DNA from: PZPK01 sp965230795
GTDB taxonomy: Bacteria; Pseudomonadota; Gammaproteobacteria; Pseudomonadales; Oleiphilaceae
NCBI GenBank assembly: GCA_965230795.1
Contig: OZ246020.1
Location: forward strand, 2,542,001-2,606,000
Reading direction: 5' to 3'
DNA: 64,000 bases
Positions within the stretch are counted from its first letter, which is position 1, and each line of letters begins with the position of its first letter. The position numbers and the translations under genes are program-made. Shown here piece after piece: positions 1 to 8,737 of the stretch. Below the pieces are notes generated by a model. It saw only the letters and a list, made by a program, of their open reading frames with translations, was not told where the DNA came from and made no database searches.

Positions 1-1
1 A

Positions 2-826
2 ACCAATCAGAAGTTCATGCAAATCTTCGAGATTCCCGAATGGCTGCCAACGCCAAACAACCGTCGATTAACAGCGGCTCGTAAAGTGCTTTGCAATACC
101 ATTGAAGAGATGCTGGCAGCCAAACATCTGGGCAATGGTGAATACACCGACGACGGCGACTTGATGTCCATGCTGCTGCAGGCGCGCTATGAAGACGGTT
201 CTGCCATGTCACATCAGCAGATTATGGATGAACTGATAACCCTGTTCGCTGCCGGTCACGAAACCACCTCCAACGCCCTGACCTGGACCTGCTATCTTTT
301 GACCCAGCATCCGGACGTGCAGGCTCGCCTTCAGGAAGAGCTGGATACCGTGCTTGAAGGTGACAACCCCCGCTTCGAGGATCTGGAGAATCTAAAATAC
401 ACCGAAATGGTGATCAAAGAGTCCATGCGCATTCTGCCGCCAGTCTGGACCCTGAGCGCGAGACAGGCCAACGAAGATATCGTCATTGGTGATTATTTCA
501 TTCCCAAAGACAAAACCGTTTTCGTTTCGCCCTATGCCAGCCATCATAATCCCAGACACTTCCCTAACCCGGACGTGTTTGATCCTGAGCGTTTTAATGA
601 AGAAAACGAAAAAGCGCTGCCGCGTCACGCCTACCTGCCATTTGGGGCGGGGCCGCGAGTTTGTATCGGTAATTCCTTTGCAATGATGGAAGCAAAACTG
701 ATCCTGGCGACTATTGCAAAGCGCTACCATCTGGCTCCGGTAGCGGGTCAAAAGCTTGACCCTCTGGCTCAGATCACGCTGTCCAACAACCAGGGAATGA
801 ACGTGCATCTGACTAAGCGCAGCTAA
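2..826 (+). CDS. Cytochrome P450, C-terminal part (5' end outside window)
   Basis: Haem-thiolate monooxygenase, probably oxidising a hydrophobic substrate with electrons from a separate ferredoxin or flavodoxin system; the substrate cannot be read from sequence. The frame is open from base 2, so the ATG at 17 is internal and roughly the N-terminal 40% lies upstream of the window. Visible landmarks, in order: the I-helix oxygen-activation motif GHETTSN (about 253-275), the K-helix ExxR as ESMR (about 418-429), a PERF motif, and the haem loop FGAGPRVCIG (641-670) with the axial Cys codon at 662-664. The spacing of these elements is normal and the C-terminus is intact, so this is a functional-looking gene cut by the window edge. 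The sequence is of the CYP102/CYP4-like general type, by resemblance only. A strong shared terminator follows. Confidence 0.93.
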   Translation, partial: TNQKFMQIFEIPEWLPTPNNRRLTAARKVLCNTIEEMLAAKHLGNGEYTDDGDLMSMLLQARYEDGSAMSHQQIMDELITLFAAGHETTSNALTWTCYLLTQHPDVQARLQEELDTVLEGDNPRFEDLENLKYTEMVIKESMRILPPVWTLSARQANEDIVIGDYFIPKDKTVFVSPYASHHNPRHFPNPDVFDPERFNEENEKALPRHAYLPFGAGPRVCIGNSFAMMEAKLILATIAKRYHLAPVAGQKLDPLAQITLSNNQGMNVHLTKRS

Positions 827-884
827 TCGTAAATTCCGCGAAGGCAGGGAGCAAAGTAAGGGTTATCTCATTTACCCTCGGACC

Positions 885-913
885 AAAAAAGGCGCTGATT
901 CAGCGCCTTTTTT
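885..913. terminator. Bidirectional rho-independent terminator
   Basis: A-run, GGCGCTG stem, ATT loop, CAGCGCC stem, T-run (A-run 885-890, T-run 908-913). It is symmetrical, so it can serve both the P450 gene ending at 826 on + and the epimerase gene ending at 1006 on -. Confidence 0.85.
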
Positions 914-1005
914 CTTTAGAAATGGTCGATTATTGTTCGTTGGCAGCGCATGAAAATCTGGCGGTCTCCAGCCAGCGTCCGCGCCCAATCCGTTTAAGTT
1001 TTTCT

Positions 1006-2043
1006 TTATTGGTCGAGATCTATTTTCCGCGTCTTGCGAATTCGACCAATCACTGATGGTTTCAAACGTTTGGTTTTTGCCAGCCATTTAATAGCGTCCG
1101 TCAGGCAGCGATCACTGTCTTTGGGTGTGAGGTCGAAAGTACGATTGGTTTCGTCACAATCATAAAATCCATAGCGCTCCACCACCTCATAGACCAGATC
1201 TTTGGTAAACAAAGGCCGAACCCGGATCAGACGACATAGCGTTTCAACAAATCCGGCGAACATCAGGGTCAGGGAACGCGACATACCCAGGTGCAGGGGG
1301 CGAATACCCGTCAACGCTTTCAACTTCAATCCGATCTCTTTTACTTCCAGGTTTTCGCCCCCGACCACATAGCGGCGTCGGTTTTCACCTTTGCTGAGTG
1401 CGGCCACATGGGCCTTAGCGACATCTTCCACATGGACAAGGTTGAGTCCCCCGCGGTATGTCTGTCCTTTTCCATTTAGCCAGTCCATCACCAATTGATT
1501 GGACGGCGTCACCCGATAATCCTGCGGACCAAGAACGATAGCGGGGCAAATCACGATCAATTCAATGTCATACTCGCGCGACAGCTCCTGCGCCACTCGC
1601 TCACTCTGTGTTTTCGCCAGATAATAGGGATTGTGCGCATCGTCATTCCAGTCATCTCCACTACGCATCTGATCCGCATTATTGGAAAAGCCAATCGAGG
1701 CAACTGAGCTGGTATAGACGATGCGGCCGATACCGGCTGCCTTGGCCGCTTCAAAAATATTTTTACTACCGGTAACCGCTGGCTCAACAATTTCTTCGAC
1801 TGTATCGGCGATGGTTTTATAGACGGCTGCCAAATGGATAATGGCTTCGCAACCTGACGCCGCATCGACCAGGGCTGACTGATCCATCACATCGCCTCTG
1901 ACGCACTCTAACTCGAGTCCGTCCAGACCACGCATGTCCGCCGAATCGCGCACGAAGGCTCTGACTTGATGCCCTTGACTGAGCAATTCTCGACAAACAT
2001 TGGCACCAATGTGGCCATTCGCGCCAGTAACCAAAACTTTCAT
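1006..2043 (-). CDS. NAD(P)-dependent epimerase/dehydratase (extended SDR)
   Basis: Extended short-chain dehydrogenase of 345 residues, of the dihydroflavonol-4-reductase/nucleoside-sugar epimerase type. The N-terminus carries the Rossmann glycine motif TGANGHIG (residues 7-14), an acidic DVMD after beta-4, the HLAAVY strand, the active-site region YTSSVAS and the catalytic YxxxK as YYLAK (about residue 145). The last 60 residues are a helical substrate-binding tail rich in basic residues. The start lies 7 bases downstream of the stop codon of the molybdopterin oxidoreductase, so the two are almost certainly one operon. That suggests a redox pathway, possibly for an aldehyde, steroid or lipid-type substrate. 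The true substrate is unknown; family assignment is firm, function is not. Confidence 0.88.
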   Translation of the reverse strand: MKVLVTGANGHIGANVCRELLSQGHQVRAFVRDSADMRGLDGLELECVRGDVMDQSALVDAASGCEAIIHLAAVYKTIADTVEEIVEPAVTGSKNIFEAAKAAGIGRIVYTSSVASIGFSNNADQMRSGDDWNDDAHNPYYLAKTQSERVAQELSREYDIELIVICPAIVLGPQDYRVTPSNQLVMDWLNGKGQTYRGGLNLVHVEDVAKAHVAALSKGENRRRYVVGGENLEVKEIGLKLKALTGIRPLHLGMSRSLTLMFAGFVETLCRLIRVRPLFTKDLVYEVVERYGFYDCDETNRTFDLTPKDSDRCLTDAIKWLAKTKRLKPSVIGRIRKTRKIDLDQ

Positions 2044-2050
2044 GCAAACC

Positions 2051-4201
2051 TCACAAAGCCGTTACCGTGACCGGAACACCGTTGAGTGCAGCATTTCCGG
2101 TCAGGGGATCATAGAATTTCTCGTCGGTAATATCGTTCACGCTCACGCCGGCCTGTTCACTGGCAATACCCAGTCTGACACCGGCTCGCTGATGTCCCCA
2201 ACCGTGAGGCAAACTGATGACACCAGGCATCACCTCATCACTGCTGACAACCGAGGTTTGCACTTCGCCCACTCGCGACTGGATTCGGATCGCCTGACCA
2301 TCTGTCAAACCTTGTTTTGCCAAGTCCTCGGGGTGCATATAACACTGCCATCGCGGCTTGCCTTTTACCAGCCGATGATAGTTGTGCATCCAGGAATTAT
2401 TACTACGAACATGCCGGCGCCCTATCAGTCGAAGTGAATCGGTGTCAGTGTCATCAAGACTGTCAGCCAGGCGAGCCAGATCGTCCAGAAATAAGGGCTG
2501 CGCAACATCAATTTCGCCATTCCCGGTACATAGACGTTGTTTTAATGACGGCTTTAATGGCCCCAAATCAACACCATGGGGATTGGCTTTCAGCTTGTCG
2601 AGACTGAGCGCATGCTCGCTGCCGGCCTGTTTGCCATAGGGTCCCATCTGCAATGCAAAATCCATCATCAAATCGGGCGCAGGCAAAGGTTTGAAATCGA
2701 AGCCCTTGCGTCTGCTAATGGCCTCACCCAGGCGGCTTAGTATTTCCCAGTCATGCAATGAGCCTTCGTTTGGCTCAAATACAGGCTCGTTAAAACGCGC
2801 GGTATCGCGAATCGCCAGCCGCAAGAAAGCGATGTCATAATGATCATGCTCAAGGGGAGATGTGGGCGGCAGAATGTAATCTGCGTGTCGCGTGGTTTCG
2901 TTAATATAGAAATCCAGAGCAACCATGAAATCGAGCTGGGCAAATGCTTCGTCAAGACGACGGCCGTTGGGCGAAGACAGCACGGGGTTCCCCGCCAGCG
3001 TGAACATGGCCCGTATCTGCCCTTCTCCGGGCTCCAGTATCTCTTCCGCCAACACGACACTGGGTAACTCTCCGCCAAACTCAGGCAAGCCGCTGACTCG
3101 ACTGCGAAAACGATCAAAACTGCCCTGGGAACTCTCGCCGGGTTTAACGTAGCCGACAGCCGAACTGGGAACCAGTGCACCACCAACCGAATCCACATGA
3201 CCAGTCAAGAGATTGATCAGCTGGATTGCCCACTGACACAAGGTACCGAAAGGCTGTACCGATACTCCCATACGACCATAGCAGACCGCTTTTTCTGTCT
3301 GAGCCAGGGATCGGGCGATCTCACGAATCACTTTGGCATCTACGCCAGTCACCTTGCTGACCTTCTCGGGAGTGAATGCCGCAACAGCCTGACCAAGGGT
3401 TTCAATGCCTCTGATAATGTCCTCTAAGGGCCCGGGCTTAATCAGATTTTCTTCAAACAAAGTCGACAGTATCGCCATCAAAAACAAGGCGTCAGTGCCC
3501 GGACGAATGAAATGATGTTCGTCGGCCAGTTCGGCGGTTTCAGATCGACGTGGGTCTATGACAATCACCTTGCCGCCACGCTTCTGAATGGCTTCGAGCC
3601 GTTTCTTTACATCGGGTACTGTCATCATGCTGCCGTTAGATGCCAGTGGGTTGGCACCCAGAATCAACATGTAGTCACAATGATCGATGTCGGGAATGGG
3701 GAGCAGAAATTGATGACCGTAGAGCTTCAGACCAACAAGCTGGTGAGGCAACTGATCCAGCGATGTTGCAGAAAAATTATTGCGGGTGCGCAGGGCCTTC
3801 CGCAATAAACGCCCGTGGGTCAGATTGCCGTAGTTGTGTACGTTAGGATTACCGGCATAGACACCAACAGTGTTATCACCATATTCGGATTGCAGGTCAA
3901 CCAGGCGTTCAGCAATGTCTTCGATAGCCTCGTCCCAGGATACCTCTATCCAATCATCCCCCACTCGTTTGACCGGTTTTCTCAGTCTATCCGGGTCGTC
4001 TTGCAAGTCCTGCAAGGCGATGGCTTTGGGACAGATGTGACCTCGACTCAAAGGGTCGTTGCGATCACCTTTAATGGAAACAATGTCAGTGCCCCGAGTG
4101 ACAATTTCCAGCCCGCATATGGCTTCACATAAATGGCAGGCGCGATAGTGTGTTTTTTGGGAGAGCTGCGATGCACTGGAATCGTTATGGTTGTCGCTCA
4201 T
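2051..4201 (-). CDS. Molybdopterin-dependent oxidoreductase, [4Fe-4S] (formate dehydrogenase/BisC-like family)
   Basis: Large molybdenum enzyme of 716 residues in the DMSO-reductase superfamily. The N-terminus has the cluster-binding pattern C-x2-C-x3-C (C22, C25, C29) followed by a fourth Cys in GHICPKA, where the Lys next to the Cys is as in formate-dehydrogenase-type proteins. Further on come the molybdopterin-binding ILGANPLASN and VIDPRRSETA segments, and a C-terminal dinucleotide-binding domain (SRVGEVQTSV...SLPHGWGH). No twin-arginine signal is present, so it is predicted cytoplasmic. At the usual molybdenum-ligand position the sequence reads TSLDQLPHQL, with no Cys, Sec or Ser directly before the His, so the metal ligand is unclear. 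It is first in an operon with the epimerase. No electron-transfer subunit is encoded nearby. The reaction is not assignable from sequence. Confidence 0.88.
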   Translation of the reverse strand: MSDNHNDSSASQLSQKTHYRACHLCEAICGLEIVTRGTDIVSIKGDRNDPLSRGHICPKAIALQDLQDDPDRLRKPVKRVGDDWIEVSWDEAIEDIAERLVDLQSEYGDNTVGVYAGNPNVHNYGNLTHGRLLRKALRTRNNFSATSLDQLPHQLVGLKLYGHQFLLPIPDIDHCDYMLILGANPLASNGSMMTVPDVKKRLEAIQKRGGKVIVIDPRRSETAELADEHHFIRPGTDALFLMAILSTLFEENLIKPGPLEDIIRGIETLGQAVAAFTPEKVSKVTGVDAKVIREIARSLAQTEKAVCYGRMGVSVQPFGTLCQWAIQLINLLTGHVDSVGGALVPSSAVGYVKPGESSQGSFDRFRSRVSGLPEFGGELPSVVLAEEILEPGEGQIRAMFTLAGNPVLSSPNGRRLDEAFAQLDFMVALDFYINETTRHADYILPPTSPLEHDHYDIAFLRLAIRDTARFNEPVFEPNEGSLHDWEILSRLGEAISRRKGFDFKPLPAPDLMMDFALQMGPYGKQAGSEHALSLDKLKANPHGVDLGPLKPSLKQRLCTGNGEIDVAQPLFLDDLARLADSLDDTDTDSLRLIGRRHVRSNNSWMHNYHRLVKGKPRWQCYMHPEDLAKQGLTDGQAIRIQSRVGEVQTSVVSSDEVMPGVISLPHGWGHQRAGVRLGIASEQAGVSVNDITDEKFYDPLTGNAALNGVPVTVTAL

Positions 4202-4295
4202 CAGATCCTCTTATGTTTATTGTTGATCTTTATACCCAAGCAAGTTGACCATTCGAGCTAGGCATCACCAGGGTTTGTATAGCCCACAGCAATCA

Positions 4296-4973
4296 TCAGG
4301 AATGATTGCAGGAACTCGTATTTGACTCAATGAAAGCTTTCGCTTCTTTCGCGTACTTGGCTTCTACCGGTACAAAGTGGCCAACCGTTTCATCGTACGC
4401 CATAACATTCCCCTCACCGATGTCGTAAGTCCAGGCATGCAACTGCAGCTTGCCGGTAGCATATTTTGCTGCCACCTGTGGATGTGTCTTCAGATGATTC
4501 AACTGCATCAGCACGTTTTCCTCAATCAAGCGTTGCAGCTTTTCTTCCGGGCTCATATCTGGATTCTGTTCTTCAACAATCTGGTGTGCCGCTTTGGCAT
4601 AACTGAGCCACTGGGATACATGGGGTAAATCAGCAACTGATTCAGGATTCAGCACCCCCATCATCGCGCCACATCCGGAATGGCCACATATAATGATGTG
4701 TTTGACTTCCAGTACAGCTACAGCATATTCAATGGACGCTGTGACGCCTCCCGTGAAATTGTTATGGGGCGGTACGATGTTCCCGGCATTACGGATAATA
4801 AAGAGCTCTCCCGGTTCAGTCTGAACCAGCAGATTGGGGTCGATGCGGGAATCGGAACAGGTAATAAACAGCGCCTCGGGATGTTGACCCTTCGCGAGCA
4901 AATCAAACAGTTCCTTTTTTTGCTCGTATACTTCCTGCTTGAAACGGACAATTCCCCGGGTGATTTTAGGCAT
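4296..4973 (-). CDS. can: Beta-class carbonic anhydrase
   Basis: Zinc enzyme interconverting CO2 and bicarbonate in the cytoplasm, supplying bicarbonate to carboxylases. It has 225 residues, the normal size. The zinc ligands and catalytic pair are all visible: C39-S-D41-S-R43 and H98-S-G-C101, with the AGNI and GGVTASIEYAV segments between them. The last 10 residues (NTSSCNHS tail) are poorly conserved. It is transcribed alone, divergently from the DUF3015 gene across a 286-base spacer, and 94 bases separate its stop from the start of the molybdopterin oxidoreductase gene, so cotranscription with that gene is unlikely but not excluded. Assignment is secure; the choice between the names can and cynT is arbitrary because no cyn operon is present. 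Confidence 0.95.
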   Translation of the reverse strand: MPKITRGIVRFKQEVYEQKKELFDLLAKGQHPEALFITCSDSRIDPNLLVQTEPGELFIIRNAGNIVPPHNNFTGGVTASIEYAVAVLEVKHIIICGHSGCGAMMGVLNPESVADLPHVSQWLSYAKAAHQIVEEQNPDMSPEEKLQRLIEENVLMQLNHLKTHPQVAAKYATGKLQLHAWTYDIGEGNVMAYDETVGHFVPVEAKYAKEAKAFIESNTSSCNHS

Positions 4974-5259
4974 CTGTTTTCCTCGACAATTTGGCTGAGC
5001 AAATCATATCCCTTGAGCAATGCGGATGGAAGACAGTCCGAGTGAAACTCTGACTTCTGGATTAAAAGTTTTTTATTCCTGACTTTCGAAGCCTTCAGTT
5101 CTTCACGATCGAAAGCTTTTGCTGCTACACTAAATTTCAGATCGGATCTCGAATAGCTTCGATCGGTACATGAAGACCTGGTTTAGGATGTATAGGACTT
5201 CATATTGAGGCTTCAGATGTCACAAGACATTTCCTACCTTCATCATTCAAGGAATCGCT

Positions 5260-5742
5260 ATGAAAAAACTAATCTTAACTGCGTTTATTGCTTCTACTCC
5301 TTTTACTGCTTTTGCCGCGGGCGGCCACGGTCCGGCAGGTTGTGGTCTTGGGTCGCATGTTATTTTCAAGCAAGCCGACGAGTGGCATGAGCACGTGCTG
5401 GCAGCAACCACTAATGGCACATCCGGCAACCAGACCTTCGGTATGACCTCAGGTACACTTGGGTGTGAAAGTGCGAACGGTCCGCTGGCATCCGGCGTTA
5501 ACCTGTTTATTGATGATAATCTGGAGCAACTGGCCTCAGAAAGTGCAAGCGGCCACGGTGAAACTTTGGCGGCGCTGTCCGAGTTGATCGGTATTCAGTC
5601 AGAAGATCAGAGCCATTTCACGCTAGCAATGAAAGCGAACTTTGATCAGATCTTCGCTGCAGACAGCAACTCTGCAACGGTATATGACTCGATCGTTTCC
5701 ATGATGCAGCAGGACATCACATTGGCCAAGTATCTGGGCTAA
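5260..5742 (+). CDS. DUF3015 family exported protein
   Basis: Small exported protein of unknown function, 160 residues. A clear Sec signal peptide ends at TAFAA (about residue 21). The mature N-terminus GGHGPAGCGLGSHVIFK is the hallmark of DUF3015, in which a CGLGS segment follows the signal peptide. A second Cys (LGCESANG) about 50 residues later may pair with it in the periplasm. The tail is helical (alanine-rich, ending DITLAKYLG). An AAGGAATC stretch precedes the ATG at 5260. It stands alone as a transcription unit and is followed by an 11-bp stem-loop. Family assignment is good; the role is unknown. Confidence 0.85.
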   Translation: MKKLILTAFIASTPFTAFAAGGHGPAGCGLGSHVIFKQADEWHEHVLAATTNGTSGNQTFGMTSGTLGCESANGPLASGVNLFIDDNLEQLASESASGHGETLAALSELIGIQSEDQSHFTLAMKANFDQIFAADSNSATVYDSIVSMMQQDITLAKYLG

Positions 5743-5753
5743 TCTCTCCTGTC

Positions 5754-5790
5754 GCGAGTGGTCGTTTCAAGCAAAATGTCGACCACTCGC
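5754..5790. other. 11-bp inverted repeat / stem-loop after DUF3015 gene
   Basis: GCGAGTGGTCG at 5754-5764 pairs perfectly with CGACCACTCGC at 5780-5790 around a 15-base loop. It lies 12 bases after the DUF3015 stop. There is no T-run after it (ATTAAACTG), so it may be an mRNA 3'-end stabiliser or a rho-dependent end rather than an intrinsic terminator. A protein-binding palindrome is also possible. Confidence 0.5.
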
Positions 5791-5854
5791 ATTAAACTGT
5801 TCTGCCGCAATCATTATTAAACAGCCATTACGTCGCCTCCCCAATTCCACTCCA

Positions 5855-7759
5855 ATGCCCAGATATTCATTCAGCTTTCACGCAGTTTTTTCGCGTCCCC
5901 GTGCCCTGATCACTGCTATCGTCACCCTGCTTTTCGCAGCATTTGAAGTTCAGGCGCTTGCTCCCGAAAAGCTCGAAGAGGTATCCAGAGATCAACAGTG
6001 GCTTCAGCTTCTTCATTACCATCAAACAGGCTTCTTTCCCGCTTTTGAATCTCAAGCTGATGATCAGGAGTTTTTCTTTGCATCAGATGGCAACACAAAT
6101 CCCCTGTCGGAACTCGTGGCGACTATCAATGCGTTTAACAATCCCTCATCTGATGGGAATTCAGCTCGTTGTAAATTCCCGGCGCGACGGCACTGGATAG
6201 AAAACAAACTGCAGCTCGTCTTTCCCGAAAGCAACTGTGATGAATTTGAAAAGTGGTTTGAGAAGATAGATGCAGGTGGTATCACCCTGATTTTCCCGGC
6301 TGCCTATCTGAACAGCCCCTCTTCCATGTTTGGTCATACCTTGTTTCGTATTGATCGAAAATCTGGCGGCAATGCGCTGCTGGACTATAGCGTTAACTAC
6401 GCTGCGAATGCCGATCCGGACGACAATGAATTGGTATTCAGCTACAAGGGACTCAGCGGCGGCTATCCAGGAGTCTTTTCCATCCTGCCTTACTATCAAA
6501 AGGTTAAAGAATACAGTTTCCTCGAATCACGGGATGTCTGGGAATATTCCGTAGACATTAATGCCGACGAGATCGCCCAGTTCCTCAGGCACGTGTGGGA
6601 AATCAAATCCACCCATTTTGACTATTACTTTTTTACGGAGAACTGCTCCTACCATTTGCTAACGCTACTTGATGCCGCATCACCTCGGTTTAACCTGACC
6701 CAGAACTTCCGATTACATGCCATTCCTTCCGATACGGTGAAGGTCATGGAAACGGCCGGTTTACTCAAAGACCCGATTTTCCGCCCTTCCATTCAGAGCC
6801 AGATGGAACATATGCGTAAAGAAATGTCAGCAGAGGAGAGAGCTATCGCCAAATCTCTGGTCGAGGATGATCTGGATATCAAAGCAAGCTTGTCATCGTA
6901 TTCACCCGATAAACAGGCTCAGATTCTGGAACTGGCTTACCAGTATGCGCGATATTTGTCAGTCAGAAAAAAGCAGATCAGTAAGCAGGCCAATCAACGT
7001 GCCATCGCACTGCTATCCGCCCGCAGCAAGGTGAGCACAGTAGAAGCCTTTGCAGCGTTCCCAACGCCTGCCTTTCGTGACGACCAGGGCCATGGTTCCC
7101 AGCGCATCGACCTTGGCTATGGCTACGAGAGCAAACAACACTTCTTCGATGCCGGTCTGCGCATGGCTTACCATGATCACCTTGATCCCATTCCTGGGTT
7201 TATAAAAGGTGCTCAACTGGAAATGTTTCATCTGCGTCTGCGCCAGTATGTTGATTCCAGTAAAGGTCCTCGCCTTCAATCCTTAAAATTCATTGATATC
7301 GCCTCACTCAGCCCAAGAAACGAACTACTGACACCGACATCCTGGAGGGTTTCGACGGGCCTGAAGCGGCATGATTATCAACCCGGCGAACTGGCCCCAT
7401 ATCTGGAAGGCGGCGCCGGCAGGAGCTGGCTTTGGGAACAGCACCAGTTTTCCCTGTTGCTGTCGACAGAAATCAACGCCGATAATGACTACAACAAAGG
7501 CTTTGCCGCAAATGCAGGGCCGGAAATAAGCTGGCTGATCCAGTTGCCGGATTGGAGTCTTAAGGTCAGCAGCAAGCGTTACTTCCATCTTGCCGGCGCC
7601 GATTTTGGCGGCTTTGATGCATCCGTCGAGCTTGGTATCAACCTGTACAGAGATTGGCAAATTGCTTTCCAAGCTCGCTATCGGCATGCAGATCACGAAC
7701 ATGGGGACTTTTTCGATGAAGATAGCGCCGCGAGCACTTCCCTCCGGTATTATTTCTGA
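5855..7759 (+). CDS. DUF4105 (Lnb N-terminal-like) protein with C-terminal beta-barrel
   Basis: Envelope protein of 634 residues. A signal peptide (about residues 1-35, hydrophobic ALITAIVTLLFAAF) is followed by a DUF4105/Lnb N-terminal-type periplasmic domain, with the conserved block FPAAYLNSPSSMFGHTLFRI and the later ENCSYHLL segment. The conserved His and Cys of these blocks are the expected catalytic-type residues of the NlpC/P60-like fold; this is family knowledge, not shown here. From about residue 405 the pattern changes to alternating hydrophobic and aromatic strands and ends in LRYYF, the terminal Phe typical of outer-membrane barrels. An outer-membrane protein with a periplasmic hydrolase-like domain is therefore likely. 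The next gene starts 36 bases later, so they may be cotranscribed. Confidence 0.85.
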   Translation: MPRYSFSFHAVFSRPRALITAIVTLLFAAFEVQALAPEKLEEVSRDQQWLQLLHYHQTGFFPAFESQADDQEFFFASDGNTNPLSELVATINAFNNPSSDGNSARCKFPARRHWIENKLQLVFPESNCDEFEKWFEKIDAGGITLIFPAAYLNSPSSMFGHTLFRIDRKSGGNALLDYSVNYAANADPDDNELVFSYKGLSGGYPGVFSILPYYQKVKEYSFLESRDVWEYSVDINADEIAQFLRHVWEIKSTHFDYYFFTENCSYHLLTLLDAASPRFNLTQNFRLHAIPSDTVKVMETAGLLKDPIFRPSIQSQMEHMRKEMSAEERAIAKSLVEDDLDIKASLSSYSPDKQAQILELAYQYARYLSVRKKQISKQANQRAIALLSARSKVSTVEAFAAFPTPAFRDDQGHGSQRIDLGYGYESKQHFFDAGLRMAYHDHLDPIPGFIKGAQLEMFHLRLRQYVDSSKGPRLQSLKFIDIASLSPRNELLTPTSWRVSTGLKRHDYQPGELAPYLEGGAGRSWLWEQHQFSLLLSTEINADNDYNKGFAANAGPEISWLIQLPDWSLKVSSKRYFHLAGADFGGFDASVELGINLYRDWQIAFQARYRHADHEHGDFFDEDSAASTSLRYYF

Positions 7760-7795
7760 ACTGTCCATCGATACCACGGACGATGAGCATTTGTT

Positions 7796-8656
7796 ATGCG
7801 AATTATTGAAACGGCGCACTTGGCTAAAAAGGCGACGGGAATCTTTTCTTTACTCTGTATTGTGCTGTTGACCAGCGGCTGCAATGCCATGAGTGGGTTT
7901 CTGTTTTATCCCCACACCCAGTATTACCAACAGCCTGAAGATCTTGGACTGAAGGCCGAAAGAATCGATCTTGGCTCTGGCAATGAGACGCTAAAGTGCT
8001 GGCTATTGAAACCGGAAACACCGCCGTTGGCGACGGTCCTGCACTTGCACGGCAATGGCGAAAATATCAGTACACATATCAACAGTATCGCCTGGCTGGT
8101 AGAAAAGCGGTTTCAGGTTTTTATGCTGGATTATCGTGGCTACGGAGCGTCAACGGGTTCATCAACACTGGCATCGGCATTTGAGGATGTTGCGTCAGCG
8201 CACCGGTGGATCAGCGAACATAGCGACCTTCCCCTGGTGATTATCGGGCAGAGCATGGGCGGAGCATTCGCAATTACCTATGCAGCCAGTGCTTCCTCTG
8301 AGCTCCAGAGCATTGAAGCTGTAATTGCCGAATCAGCCCCGGCAAGCTGGCCACAAATTGCCCGTGAAGCCATGCGCTCCCATTGGCTAACCTATGTCCT
8401 TCAGCTTCCCGCGTCGTTTATTCCTTCGCGCTATGATGCGGAAAAGCATGTTCACCAGATACCATTGGATAAAATCATGCTATTGCATAGCCGCCAGGAC
8501 CAGATCGTGCCTTTTCATCACTCTGAACAAATAGCAGCGAGCGCAAACCAAGGCCTTGAAATCATTGAGACACGGGGCCCGCATATCTATGGCTTTTCAG
8601 ATCCTGACATTCGAAAAACAGTCCAAGGCTTTATTCTGAAACACACGTCCAATTGA
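7796..8656 (+). CDS. Alpha/beta hydrolase lipoprotein
   Basis: Predicted lipoprotein hydrolase of 286 residues. The N-terminus has a lipobox-like LLTSGC (Cys at about residue 29) after a hydrophobic stretch, followed by FLFYPHTQYY as in the BEM46/YfhR-type hydrolases. The alpha/beta-hydrolase core shows the oxyanion HGNGENIS, the DYRGYGASTGS strand-turn, the nucleophile elbow GQSMGG, an acid in the region HSRQDQIVPF, and a C-terminal His in GPHIYG. All catalytic elements are present, so it should be an active esterase or thioesterase-like enzyme of the envelope. The substrate is unknown. It sits 36 bases after the DUF4105 gene on the same strand. Confidence 0.85.
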   Translation: MRIIETAHLAKKATGIFSLLCIVLLTSGCNAMSGFLFYPHTQYYQQPEDLGLKAERIDLGSGNETLKCWLLKPETPPLATVLHLHGNGENISTHINSIAWLVEKRFQVFMLDYRGYGASTGSSTLASAFEDVASAHRWISEHSDLPLVIIGQSMGGAFAITYAASASSELQSIEAVIAESAPASWPQIAREAMRSHWLTYVLQLPASFIPSRYDAEKHVHQIPLDKIMLLHSRQDQIVPFHHSEQIAASANQGLEIIETRGPHIYGFSDPDIRKTVQGFILKHTSN

Positions 8657-8737
8657 TCAATCGTAGCCCCGTCACCCATCAGTTGATCTATATTAGTGAG
8701 TATGGTCCAACAATGGGTTTCGATCCGGGGTGGATAG

